A stretch of DNA of 64,000 bases, taken from NCBI GenBank assembly GCA_963555705.1, contig OY743169.1:44256124-44320123 (forward strand), given 5' to 3'. Source of the DNA: Ligustrum vulgare. Taxonomy: Eukaryota; Streptophyta; Magnoliopsida; Lamiales; Oleaceae. This document shows, piece by piece, positions 11,356 to 22,400 of the stretch. A program made the position numbers and the translations under genes. Positions within the stretch are counted from its first letter, which is position 1. Every line of letters begins with the position of its first letter. The notes under the pieces are model-generated. The model searched no databases, was not told where the DNA came from, and saw only the letters and a list, made by a program, of their open reading frames with translations.

Positions 11356-13370
11356 AATTTAAATTATTATTTATTTAAATTATTATTTTAAAAATCGTTC
11401 TAAATTCCAAATTACGTCAAACTCATTTTATCAGATTCATTTTCCGACCCAATTGATTCACGCTTATTATTTTTCTCGAATTCTGTACATTGCTTGTCAA
11501 AGTTTCCAAACTACCCTAATCAACCCATACCTTCCACCAACCACATCAATCCCAAGCAATTCTCGTACTCTACATCACCCTCACCAACCCACTCCATATT
11601 ATACATCATCAGAATTTCCTCTCCCTTCACCAACCACAATTCTGATTTCCCAACTTTTACGAAGCCATCCTCACACAGTCAAAGCTCGACCAAGGACCAC
11701 CACCCAACTGCCTGCATCACCACCATTTTCGTCCACTGCCCAGCTACAACCCACTCACCTCCTTCACCATCATCATCAGCAGCTCACGGCCATAACCATC
11801 TCATTTGAATCATCACCATCTTCACCACAACCCAGTCATCAACACCACTGCAAAGCCACCGCCGCCACCAACCACTCACAAACCATGATTAGCCAACACC
11901 CACCCCCAAGCTTCAATCCATCACCCCATCAAGCTGCTAAAGCATTTCCCAAACCGTCCACCGCAACCAACACCGGGCATCACCACCACCGCAAGACAGC
12001 CACTGCCCAAACAGCCCAGTCCCAAACCAACTCCATATCAAACACAAAACCCAAAAATAACTTACCCAAGCTACTCACCTTCGACCGGAGTTTCACCGAA
12101 AATGGCACTCCTAGATCCGAAATCAAGCCTCGGTTTTCACCCTGTTTTGACACCCAATGTCGAGCCCATAGCCTCCCCACCATCCGCCTTCGGCGCCGCC
12201 AAGTAATGGGGGCGATTCCGCCGGAGATGACGCTTGCAGTGCGCCATCGGAGAGGAGAGCTCCTCCCCTCTCTCGCCCTCCTCTCTCTGTCTCTGATTTC
12301 AGAATGGGAATGGAGAGAGAGATATTTTGATTTTTAGCCTGAATATTTTAATAGCATTTTATTCGAGTCCTGAAAGTTTCGAAAAAATCCATTTTAGTCC
12401 CCAAGTTTTAAGGTATTCATTAAAGTCCCCCAACTTTCAAATCAGCAATTTCAGTCCCTAAATTTTATTCATCATATTAAACTATAAATTTCAAAAGACT
12501 AATTTAACTTATTTTTCTAATTGGATAGACGAGGCGTCCGGAGATTTAAAGGATTGAAGTCATTTCCTGCTCGATTTTGCACTCGTTGAATTTAAGGTAG
12601 ACTCGCCCCTATTAATTTATTTAAATTATGATTACATGTGAATGTGTATGTTATGCGATTTATGTGAAAGTTATTTCATGAAATGAGACGAGAATATATT
12701 TCTTATGAAATATTTATGTTGTTATGTTTGTCATAACTTATATGCTTTTATGCATGAGAAAGAAAGAAGAGAATATCTTACAAGATAAATGATGATGCAT
12801 AACTTACGTGCCTTAAGTGCACGAGAGGAGACTACCCAGACCCGATGATTTTAAAGAGCCTATGATTTTTTCAAAGAGAAGCCACGTGCTTTAACGCACA
12901 AGAAGAGACTATCAACACCCTATGTTTCTAAAGAGCCTGCATTTATGTGTTCAATTATATTGTAAATTAATTAATTAGCGATGAGTCTACTGAGTATTTC
13001 TATGAAATGCTCATTCTATTTTAACAGTATTTGTAGATTTCGGAGAGGGTGGCAAGTGATGGATAATTGTAGCAATAGTCATTAAATAATAGAGAATCTT
13101 ATTTTGATGATCCATATTTCTAAACCTTGGTTATTTTTGAGATTTTCAATTATTTCAGAAATTATGGCATTGTCGAATGTTTTGTATTATTAATGGCTCG
13201 ATTCGTTACTTTGAATTGTTTCATAAATGTTTTCTAATTTTATCGACCATTACAGTTTATTTAATGTTGCCAAAAATGAATTTCAGTTATTTCTTCCGCT
13301 AGACTATTAATTTAAAGTTTAAACCAGAAAATGACGTGGTGAACCGAGTATTTAAAACTCGGGGCTCTAT
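11356..13370 (+). mobile_element. Third, 5'-truncated LTR of E1 complex
   Basis: It abuts the previous LTR without spacer and lacks the first LTR portion. From about 11515 it is nearly identical to E1's first LTR (same CATACCTTCCACCAACC block, same conserved block at about 12525), apart from the hAT MITE, which is absent here. It ends in a decayed GGGGCTCT followed by ATAAT, matching the duplication left of 964. This makes it the natural partner of the 964-3682 LTR. The 294-codon open frame at 11453-12337 is low-complexity and is not called as a gene. Confidence 0.75.
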
Positions 13371-14456
13371 AATGATCGATATGTATGATTCAAGATACGA
13401 AGATCTCAATCAAGAAATAAATACAAGAATCAAACAGATATGAGGGGAAAAATATGAATTTACAGTCAAGCTCTGATACCATATGACGTAAACCCATGTA
13501 GAAATCATGTCGAAGTCACAAAATTAATGACTTAAAACGTGGGAAGTTAGATTCAGATAGGAAGACGATAGAATCTTTATCGGAACCTTAGGAATCAAGA
13601 ACCTAATGTATTTTGAAAAGTTCAATTAAGAATAATGAAAATGAATCCTCATGTGGGAACCTCTAATGTAAAACTCAAAACTTATATATCTGTTGAATAA
13701 AATCATGAGCTTTTAAAGATATATCCATGCACTATCTAATGTTATGCTCACTTAAAAATCAACTAATAGACTGTAGGATGCTATTAGTTCTACCCTAGAT
13801 AACATGCTGCGGGCAGCTTCTATTAGCGTTCTGCAGGGTAATTTTTAACTAACTTTTGTCAATGTTATGACCATCTTCAATGCTTAATAGAGGTAAGAGG
13901 AGACATATATATTAGTTAGAAATTTCATTAACATTAACATAAGTGGGGATTACATTGGAATTCTTCAAAAGTTACAAAATTTACGTATCATAACTTACCC
14001 TCGAATGAAGATTTTCCATACAAAAGAAATTTTCTACTGTCCAAAATAAAGCTTCTTGATGAAAGTATGTGGTCTAAGGTTGTACCATCAAAATACCACA
14101 TATCTAACCTTCACTATTATGTTCTAATCTAGTAGAACATAGGAAATCTTCCAAAAAGAGAGTACCCCAAAACTAACTAATCTCTTAAGAGATAAACATG
14201 AGGGTCCTCGAGTGTAAGAGGCTTCAAGAATCATAGGCATGGATTGTCTTGTTTGTTTTGTCTTTCAAATACACTCCCGGCCAAGTAGGAAGCTTAACCC
14301 ATACAACTATTTTATATTTCAAATACACTCCTGGCCAAGTAGGAAGCTTAATTGATACAACTCTTTTTGTGATGATATGATATACGATCCTGTCCGATGT
14401 AGTCCTTCCCCACGTACGAATGATCTCCATATAACTAGGATCCATTTACATGACAG
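13371..14456. other. Fragmentary copia/LTR debris with PBS
   Basis: 13371-13375 is the right ATAAT duplication of E1. At 13474-13485 a reversed tRNA-Met-type primer-binding site (CTCTGATACCAT) is followed by TGACGTAAACC, which could be the end of a minus-strand 5' LTR (13492 rightwards). I could not place its other boundary. A ~61-bp unit with CTGGCCAAGTAGGAAGCTTA is tandemly duplicated at about 14266-14370. No gene is visible. Confidence 0.45.
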
Positions 14457-14995
14457 TCATAAAATGACTGTAAGTGAATCAATGACTACCTTCGGGGTAA
14501 GGATCTCCCTTCCATGCTTGATGGAATTCTTAACTTCCTTATAGATGTCAGGAATGACATTCAATAAAATTATGACCTTATATTCTTCCGGCACTTTATC
14601 ACCACAATTTTTGATAACTTGCAAAAGTTTATTGAAAACATCAAGATTTTCATCTAATTTCTTTGAAGGATCGATTTTGAAACTAAAAAAGTTTTCAAGT
14701 AAAAAAAGTTTGTTCGGGGTGGACTGGGTTAAATAAAGTTCTTCAAACTTTTTCCAAAGAGCTTCAGTGGTCTCTTGTTTACCAACTTTTCGTAAAATAC
14801 TATCAGATAAGTGGAAGATAATAGTATAAGCAAGTTCATCAAATTCCTTTTTCTGTTCATCAGACACAGTAGCGAGAAAAGAGTTATCAATTGCTTTTGA
14901 AACTTCTTGATGTACCAAAATAACTTTCATTTTCTATTGCTATATAGAAAGATCACATTTTCAATTAAAGACACTCAAATCAAAATGATGTGCAG
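14457..14995 (-). pseudogene. Ty1/copia gag fragment
   Basis: A 157-codon open frame on the minus strand matches the plant copia Gag N-terminal domain (UBN2/DUF4219-type): MKVILVHQEVSKAI at the start, ALWKKFEELYLTQS and NKLFLLENFFSFKI in the middle, and VIILLNVIPDIYKEV near the end. The true start lies upstream: reading on beyond the first methionine gives DLSI*Q*K, where an intact copy would have tryptophan and arginine codons, so two premature stops separate the N terminus. The frame ends at 14457 before any zinc knuckle, and no protease or pol follows to the left. Gag forms the particle that packages element RNA; this copy cannot. Confidence 0.8.
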
Positions 14996-15591
14996 ATGTA
15001 TTTCCAAAATAAGCAACACAACATAGGAAATGGGCAGTTCACAAAGAATTACACAAAGAATCATAAAGGGCCACAATATACACCGTTCTAGATTCTCAAT
15101 ATTCCGTGAGACTCAAAGGGTCTCAAGTCAAGAGAATTTTCGACACGGGTAAAGTTTGGGTAACAGTTCTAATATCAAAAGCAACGAGAGATAGATAATC
15201 ACCAAGATATCTCAAGAAGGGATATAAAACAACAATATCAAGTCACTGGTAATAGCAAGTAATTCCTATAACTAGCAACGGGCAACCGCAAGCGTAATGG
15301 TCACCCCACACCATTGCTATTTTTGGAGTGTAAAAGTGATTAGTCAATTTACAAGAGTAGACTTTTTTGTGTCCGTAATTTAGGAGAGATGCAAAATTAT
15401 TTATTTATTGTTTTATGCTTTGTAGTTAGCCAATTTTGTGGCGTAAATTAGCACCAAACTCAAGAGCCTCCAAAACAGTACCTAACAACAAAAGTCGATA
15501 AAATACAATTTAAGCAATAATTTTCAATCACGCAAAATCTAAAAAATATAGTTGAAAAATAAATAATTTTAGCAGTTAAATAAACAGTTAA
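14996..15591. other. Copia leader remnant, no gene
   Basis: AT-rich sequence between the copia gag start and the solo LTR A. It probably belongs to the copia element's untranslated leader, which continues at 16517. It ends with GTTAA (15587-15591), the left duplication of LTR A. Confidence 0.45.
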
Positions 15592-15902
15592 TGATGTGAT
15601 CCGATACGGGGATCACCAAGAACACGCGGAATTAAACGCCGGAAAGCTCTAAAATCCAAGATAGTAGACGGTAACAATGCAACCCCGACCTCACGACGCA
15701 AGAACTATGGGTATATTAAACCAAAAACCCGTTACGATGCGGAGATAAAAACCACAAAGGGGGAACGCCACAAAGGTTGTCAAATCCTTTGATAAGTTTA
15801 ATTTGTTCGACGAGAACACGAAGAAAATATAAGGGAATATCTCACCTTCAGTATCATTAATCTCAAGATAAAAAGTTGTATTTTACAATGCTGAATAAAG
15901 CC

Positions 15903-15911
15903 ATATATATA
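15903..15911 (-). promoter_or_regulatory. TATA-like box of LTR A
   Basis: On the minus strand the sequence is GCCTATATATATGGC. It lies about 85 bp downstream (in LTR direction) of the last palindrome, a sensible place for the U3 promoter. Confidence 0.45.
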
Positions 15912-15996
15912 GGCAAAGAAAATAAAGCAACTAAAAATAAACTAGAATTCAAAATAAACTAAACTCCTAACATTATCTTAAAATTCGGAACCTAAG

Positions 15997-16273
15997 TTAC
16001 GGCCGTGACTTATGAGTTTACGGCCGTAAGCAAGCTACGGACTCAAAATTAAAACATTTGTTACGGCCGTGACAATCCCCTTTACGGCCGTAATCAACCT
16101 CCTGAAAAATATAAGTTATAAAATCTTGGGTTACGGCCGTGAGACATTTATTACCGCCGTAAGTCCTCTATTTCAGTTACGGCCGTAAGCAGACACATTA
16201 CGGCCGTGAAGGCCTTTCTGCCAAAATCCGCCAATACCATTTTACGGCCGTGAAAAGAGAGTTACGGCCGTGA
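15997..16273. repeat. Array of ten TTACGGCCGTRA palindromes in five pairs
   Basis: Ten 12-bp boxes: 15997, 16018, 16061, 16082, 16131, 16151, 16177, 16198, 16242 and 16262 (start positions). Nine keep CGGCCG; the one at 16151 has CCGCCG. They fall into five pairs with start-to-start distances of 21, 21, 20, 21 and 20 bp, and 8-9 bases of unrelated sequence inside each pair. The 3' ends alternate GTGA and GTAA in most pairs. The array sits between the stop codon of the LTR-borne ORF and the TATA-like box. Confidence 0.9.
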
Positions 16274-16510
16274 TCCTTCTTCTGCCTTATTTTCTTGTTC
16301 TTCCTTGATCCAAATGCATTGTAATAACTTTGGCTCCTCTTCCACTTTGTTATGCAACGTAAATGAAGTCTTTGCACTAGAGCACTCGTCCATCCATGCT
16401 TGCATGAATCCTTGCATTGCCTGCTTGATTTTTTTGGCTCTTTGTCTCGTTATTGGTCCTACGGGCACGTGCAACGGGTCAACGTTCTTCGAGCCACTCC
16501 GGAACTCATC
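16262..16510 (-). pseudogene. LTR-encoded polyprotein tail (GPITRQRAKK)
   Basis: The minus-strand frame is open from the first bases of LTR A (DEFRSGSKNVDPLHVPV, then GPITRQRAKKIKQAMQG, ..MDECSSAKT..) to a TAA at 16264-16262; the open part after its first methionine spans 16474-16262. The basic (S/T)R.RAKK motif with a preceding GP resembles a segment of plant Ty3/gypsy polyproteins. In some chromoviruses (CRM clade) the polyprotein C terminus is known to extend into the 3' LTR, which would explain an ORF starting flush with the LTR edge. As a solo LTR it has no upstream pol here. The clade assignment is inference. Confidence 0.5.
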
Positions 16511-16516
16511 AGTTAA

Positions 16517-16627
16517 TTTTTAGATTAAAAAAAACTGAAATAATGAACTCAAGAACTCGGGCCAGAGAGTTCAAAATTAATTGCAAATCATGTCAATCAG
16601 TCGAACACGGGCTTTAATACCAATTAT
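16517..16627 (-). other. Copia leader with PBS
   Basis: Right continuation of the copia leader after the solo LTR. The reversed primer-binding site GGCTTTAATACCAA (16612-16625) reads TTGGTATTAAAGCC on the minus strand, a decayed tRNA-Met-type site. It orients the copia element minus, in agreement with the gag fragment. Confidence 0.6.
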
Positions 16628-17123
16628 TGATATAAAACCTTACAAATATGCAAAGCAATTAAGGTTAAACACAAGAAATAAATAATTGACAGATAATTTG
16701 AAATTATATAATTGTAAACTAATAAAGTGGTTAACAGAAATTCCCCTATATCCCACAACCAGTAGCCGAGTGAAGTGAGATGAGGGCTCAGAATTTGTCC
16801 AATAAACCACAACAGGAAACGCCACACGAAGAAGGAAAGAAAAACACTTCGAGGCAACTCAAACCACCACTGATTTCACCAAGAAAGTACCAAACTGAAG
16901 CTTCACAAGTAATGACGAGACAGAGGCTCAATTTCAACCACATAGGGACGATCGAAGGGGTCCAGCCACGAAAGGGAACCAGTGCTGGACAGAGAGCAAC
17001 TAAAGGGAACATGAAATGGGCAAATAGAGAGAGAAAGAGAGAGAGAGAGAGAGGTTGGTTCTCACTGAGAGAAAAGGAGGAGCCCACTTTCACAAGAGAG
17101 AAAGAGAGGCTAAAAAAATATAG

Positions 17124-17157
<34 letters not shown>

Positions 17158-17245
17158 AGGCTTCTGAATGTTCCGTGTGTGTTAATCGAGAAAGAGGGAG
17201 AGGTTTAGAGTAGATATAGGTAGGTTTAGGTTAAGAGTAAATTAC
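16628..17245 (-). mobile_element. Probable copia 5' LTR
   Basis: It begins TGATATAAAACC just right of the reversed primer-binding site, so it should be the 5' LTR of the minus-strand copia element. The outer edge is uncertain: a plausible end is at AGTAAATTACA near 17245. Two GA-rich microsatellites lie inside (17026-17053 and 17114-17155). The Arg/Glu-rich open frame at 16780-17208 is read through these microsatellites and is not a gene. Confidence 0.45.
17026..17155. repeat. (GA)n microsatellites
   Basis: Two GAGA runs separated by about 60 bp, interrupted by occasional AAG and GGG. Confidence 0.85.
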
Positions 17246-18195
17246 ACCCTAACTTGCTTTGTAAGACTCAAATTCAAAAATAAAATTGTAAACTAATTAG
17301 TTCAAAAGTCAGGTCTTCATTTTATTTTTTATTATTAATTTTAATTACATAATACTACATTTAGCAGTTAGCACTCGAAAACTATGCCCTAATTACTTCA
17401 ACACCCACACAGTTGTTCAGTCGGATTCATCCACTTCTTGAGAGGCACCTCTCCGGCACTAAGACTGGCGACATCAGCGACATCATCTTCACCGCAACAG
17501 TGCTCTGATGCTACCGCTCGTCAGCTAATGTGAGCTTCGCGTTCTGCGTGACGCTATTGCAGCTGTGATGCCCCGTCGATCTGGAATCACTAGACATTGG
17601 TGAGTTCAATTTTTGTTGGGTGTGAGTTCGGATTTTGATGGTGGTGGTGAGTTCCGCTTTTGATAGTGGTGATTTGTGAATTTGTTTGTTGTTGTGGTGG
17701 GAGTTTTGCGTGTGGTTGCAGTGGAGGTTCTCGATAATGGTGGTTGGTGAGTTGGCTTTTTGTGTGGTTTTGGTTTGGGAGTTTTGCCTGTGGTTGCGGC
17801 GGAGGTTCCCGCGGTGGTGGTGGCGGTGACTATTCATGGCAGTGGTGGTGGAGGAGGAACGGGGTTTGGGATGTGGGTTGCAGCGGGATGACTAAATAGG
17901 TTTGTCCATTTATTAGTGTTCCCGGCGGTGGTGGTGGTGGAATGGGGGTTGGCGTTTGTGTGGTTCATGAAGTGTGCTGGTATGTGGTGGTGATGTTGTT
18001 GCAATGGTGTTTGTGTGGTTGCTGGTGAGTGGTGGCGGTTGTGTGGTAGTTGTGGTGGTGTCGTGGTTGTGATTTGTGGCTGTATGGTGGTGATCGGGGC
18101 ATATCTGTGTGTGGTGTTGATTTGCGATGGCGGCACCGGTGGATGTGGGGTTGGGGCAGTTGGGTGGGTGGGTGGTTGTTTGGGTGATAAAGGAT
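17246..18195. other. GGT/GTG-rich low-complexity DNA
   Basis: 17246-17510 is ordinary AT-rich spacer. From about 17510 the plus strand is dominated by GTGGTGGTG, TTGTGTGG and related words, resembling the reverse strand of the C-rich core of the gypsy LTRs. The minus-strand open frames here are His/Thr/Pro-rich and low-complexity, so I do not call a gene. Confidence 0.5.
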
Positions 18196-18700
18196 AATTG
18201 TGACCCCAAAAATAAGTTGTGACCAATTAATTGTTGTGACCTTAATTTTTGACCTATAAAATTTGTGGTTTGTGATCGAGAAAAAGATTGTGAGCAACTA
18301 AATCGATAATTTGTGACCAAAAAATGGGTCGTAACCAAATAATTTTATAACCTGTAATCTGTGACCAAGAAAACTAGTGATTTGTAAAAATTGTGACCTA
18401 AAAAGTTCTTGATTTGTATCGAGAAAAAAATTATGATCAATGAAATTTGTGATTTGTGACCAATAAGAAATTGTGACTTATAATTTATTAAGTTGTGACC
18501 AATTGACTTGAGATTTGCAATTGAAAAAAATTGTGACCAACAAAATTCGAAATTTGTGATTGAGAAATAAATTGCGACCTAAAAATTGTGACAGTGATCA
18601 TAAACTTATGACCTGATTTGTGACTTGTGACCTAAAAAATTGTGACTTGTGATCATAATAAACTGTAACCTAAAAAATTGTGACTTGTGACCATAAATAA
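18195..18700. repeat. TTGTGACC minisatellite
   Basis: The core TTGTGACC or a one-base variant recurs at irregular 15-50 bp distances (for example 18199, 18214, 18232, 18312, 18392, 18455, 18491, 18531, 18626, 18670), separated by A/T-rich filler with ATTTGTGAT. It behaves as a degenerate minisatellite of about 500 bp. Confidence 0.8.
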
Positions 18701-19964
18701 ATATCTAATTAATTATGACCTAATTTTTGAAATAAAACCTTAAATTTCTTAATTTTGAAAATGTGAACTTTAAAAAACTTAGTTATGTATTCTTCCCTTA
18801 GGTTAATTCGGTGAATAGATTAGGGCCTAATTAACTCGAGTCGCCTATCAGATCCATTCATCAAGCAACAGAGCCTACAATCCAAATAAAACCTCAAGAT
18901 ATGAGTAGTAAAGTCTAGAACCTGTCTATCTCGTGGGTTGCACCAACTATGGTTATTGGATGGTATAAAATCTTCGATCATGGGCCAAAGGCCCGCGAAC
19001 CTTAATTATTCTGACACAATGTTTCATGAGTGGGACCAAAATTCCCAACAACTTAGTACAATTTATGTAAGTACGATACTTTGACTCAAAATTCATTACA
19101 TTATTTGAGCAATCCGTACAGTTACTGTAGGATAAACATGCAACCGTATTGTCAATTAAAATCATGTAGATAAATTCACATGATTAAGTTTAAATTAGAC
19201 AGTTTCTATTAGATTGTAAGTTACAAATCATACTAATAAATTGATAAAAGTAGTGAATTCTAAACAATACGTAAATAAGAATTGAATTGGAACAACTTAT
19301 AACAACTTATAATCTTCGGCAAGCATGTACAAAGTTTTTTCACACAAAAAACATATAGAAGGTAAGGGCGGTTGAACAAGATGTTAAATTCAAATTATAA
19401 CGATGCGTCAAAATTTTTGAGAGGAAAGTCTTAAGGGGACAGAAGATCTGATCACTTAATAAAATCACTTTTTTGTTTAATTAAATAAATCTTAAAGAAA
19501 AAAGTTCGAAAGAAATGGTTAATGGGGCAACATCGAGTAAAATTGCTAAATGTCCCGGCCAACTGGCTGGAACATGGAACCACGGACTTCTTAAGCAAGG
19601 ACAATCTTTGTTTCAAAAGAGAAATAATCATTAATACAGAAAATTATAAAGTCTACTTATACATCAATTACTAGACAACAAGATATCAAATCAATGTCAT
19701 TTGATGATTTGATGTGGAATCTAACATATGATCGATCACAAGAACTATCCCTAATTATTATTTTTATTCACTGGACTATAATTATGGAAAACAATTCCCT
19801 CTCTCTCAACTTTCTTTTTCCCTTTTACTATCATATAATAATATCATGGATTACAATCTAATCATAGCTTACGACTATTAAATTATTCAATTAATTTATT
19901 TAGAAGGTCAAATTAGTTTTTAAATATATAAAAAAATAATTTTTCTTTTCAAATTAGTTTTTAA
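18701..19964. other. Unclassified AT-rich spacer
   Basis: No gene, recognised repeat or RNA. The minus-strand open frame at 18953-19165 has no recognised motif and is short. Confidence 0.5.
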
Positions 19965-20139
19965 GCCCATGTTTGAACTCAATTATTTAAAAATCAAGTT
20001 TTTTAATCACTTAATTTCAACAATCCATTTTAGTCAAGCCCACATATTTGACTTTTCAAATAAATTTTAACCAAACATTTTCTCAAAAATACTATTCAAA
20101 ATCACATTATTTCTCAAATAATGAGGCTCAAACAGGGGC
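19965..20139. mobile_element. PIF/Harbinger-type MITE (Tourist-like)
   Basis: 175 bp with inverted termini GCCCATGTTTGAACTCA and (reverse complement) GCCCCTGTTTGAGCCTCA, flanked by the 3-bp duplication TAA (19962-19964, 20140-20142). The inner inverted block TTATTT extends the match. It is non-coding. A ~27-bp AT-rich sequence occurs directly on both sides (from 19921 and from 20140). Confidence 0.7.
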
Positions 20140-22366
20140 TAAATATATAAAAAAATAATTTCTCTTTTTTAGCAAGTTTCTTGAAGTATCTTCTAAATCG
20201 ATTATGTTTTTATCAAAAGCTTAATATCAATATTATGATGATTATAGAATAATTGAGGAAAATTATTTATTTAGCATTAGAAAATCGAAAGCTAAGAGTA
20301 TCAACAATGCCTGAGTTAAAGTACATGTTAGTGGAACAAGATAGCAAAAGTTCAAATTATTTCTACAATGAATGTGTTAACTCACAAGTTAACTTCTTTG
20401 TTAGATCTAACTAACTTCTTTGTCCAATCAGTTTCATCACACCACGGACCCAGGGACAGAGCCAGGATTTTACGTGAGTGGGGGCAAAAAATTTCGAAGA
20501 CCTAGATTGTAAAAAAATTAAATAATAAATACAAATACAAATGTGTTTGAATCTTTCTCAATTATATTTGAACTCTCCTCAACAACATTTTCTTGACGAC
20601 GTCTTTTTATTAAATATTTCCCCATAATCTATTAATCTGGAATTGACAATACATACATCAATAATGCATAATCAATTTAAACTTCCAAAGTAATGAACCA
20701 AAAATTTTAACCCAGTGGCAATATTTAATTTCATCCAATAAATCAAAAACTAAAATGCACACAATCATCTCGTCATTGTGAGTCATAGTCTGACTCAAAC
20801 AAAATCTTTTTTTAAAAATAAAATGCACAAGACAAGAAGAAGCCGCCTACACAAATACAACAACACAACAAGAGTAACAAGACAAAATGTCAAGATCCCA
20901 TAATCAATTAGTTAAACGTTAAAATTACATGGTAATTTGAAATTGGAAAAATTTCACCCAAGCAATCTGATTTCTCGACTCAATGAATGAGAGGCAGGCG
21001 ACTGGGAAGAGGCAGGCGACTGAGACCGTTCTCGACAAGGAGGCGCAGCGCAGGGATAGCTGACGACGAAGGATGGATTGGAGTCTGGACACCAAAGGTA
21101 GACAGAGGCACACACGGGCAGGGATGGAGGTGAAGCACTGAAGTATGGAGGAAGTTTCAATTGATTTTGATTTGGGAATTGGAAATGTCTCGGGTGCAGA
21201 CTGGAGCATAAGCAGCAAGATTTTGGGCTTTTAAATTTTTTTGGGGCTAACTTTTGTTAGCCCAAGAGTAAACTAACCAAGAGGGGGGTGAATTGGTTTA
21301 TAAAACTTTTTCGATAAATAATCTCAAACTTAAAAACCAATGGGTAAAAGTATGAGCACTTAGTGTTACAAGTAACTAAACTATCAATGTAGTGTGCTAT
21401 ATATGTGTAACTTAATTGATAAGGCAAGTATAGCACTTTGATATAGTGTTGCACAATATAAATTGATAGAATAGAGTAAGTGCAATGTAAGTAAGTAAAA
21501 GGGATAAGAGAGTGCAAACGCGATTTATGGAGATTCAATCAACCAACGTGATCTACGTCCCTCGTTACCGAGCTCTCCGTCACGAGCAAGGCCAAATCCA
21601 CTATATTGGTAACTTATAACAAGGAGTACCAAATCCTTAGGCGACTTACAACAAGGAGCGCCTATCCTTTACAATCGAGTTTTCACAAGGCTCTCGAAAC
21701 CAACAATCGAGTTTTCACAAGGCTCTCGAAACCACAAGATATAATGAATTGAATTTATAATTGAAATAACTCTCTTGACAAATGATATACTCAAATTAAG
21801 TACCGAGAGAGTTAGGCTAACACTTCAATAGATTGCAATGAATTAAGCTCGAGTGTTAGAGAAAAACTTTGATGCAAATGATAATGAAAAGTTCAATGCA
21901 ATCAAACAAAGTTTTTCAAAATAATCTCTTGTTAAAATGTTGAATCAAATTAAGTACCAAGAGATGCCACACTTGAATAATTAACAATGAGTTAAGCTCA
22001 AAGTGTTTAGGCAATGGAACTTTGATGAATCAAATGGTAATGAAAAATGTAGCACAAAATAATCAAAGTTTCTTAATTGGAATTTCTCTCTTTTAAAAGA
22101 TTAAAACAAGTTTAGAACAAAGAGAGACTTACACTTCAATTCCAATATAATGTAAAGATGTTGAAGAAGTTTAAACAATATAAAACCAATAATCTTCACA
22201 AAACTTTCTTCCAAAATCTTTGATGATTTGATAAAACAAAGTTTAGATCAATCAAAGTTTTGTAATAAAAATAGATGAATATAAACCAAGTAAGAACAAT
22301 GAATTTTCACAAGAAAGTTTGTATAAAATCTTTTCTAAGTTCTGAAATTGAATGCAAATGTGATGG

Positions 22367-22376
22367 CTATTTATAG
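22367..22376 (-). promoter_or_regulatory. TATA box of LTR B
   Basis: CTATAAATAG on the minus strand, directly downstream of the palindrome array. It is the likely promoter of the LTR. Confidence 0.6.
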
Positions 22377-22400
22377 ATGAAGAATTTCAAGATCAGCCAA

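Larger units (their letters stand above)
15592..16511 (-). mobile_element. Solo LTR A with paired CGGCCG boxes
   Basis: A 920-bp LTR flanked by a perfect 5-bp duplication GTTAA (15587-15591 and 16512-16516). Read on the minus strand it runs TGATGAGTTCCGG .. GGATCACATCA. Its first ~250 bp are open and encode a peptide with GPITRQRAKKIKQAMQG. Next comes the palindrome array (16273-15997), then a TATA-like TATATATATGG (15911-15903), then the downstream part. Related in its transcribed half to LTR C (48466-49239): both have CGCCACAA..TGTCAA..TGATAAGTTT. It has no internal region, so it is a recombined solo LTR inserted in the copia leader. Confidence 0.85.

Noticed and set aside
11453..12337. 294-codon open frame, and similar Pro/Ser/His-rich frames at 1055-1725, 9393-10095, 33188-33885, 35385-35729 and 42804-43282
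   Set aside because: They lie in the C-rich core of gypsy LTRs, differ in frame between LTR copies, are low-complexity and show no domain. They are open because CCA/CAC-rich DNA has few stops.
15997..16273. CRISPR-like array
   Set aside because: The boxes are 12 bp, paired and in alternating forms, in a plant LTR. Spacing and length do not fit a CRISPR array, and the host is eukaryotic.
16780..17208. 142-codon Arg/Glu-rich open frame
   Set aside because: Largely a translation of GA microsatellites inside a probable copia LTR; no domain and no conservation evidence.
17511..18338. Several overlapping minus-strand His/Thr/Pro-rich open frames
   Set aside because: All are readings of a GTGGTG-rich tract in different frames; none has a recognisable start context or domain.
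20925..21218. 97-codon minus-strand frame inside the hAT element
   Set aside because: No transposase motif; it reads through a short GC-rich patch of a non-autonomous element.
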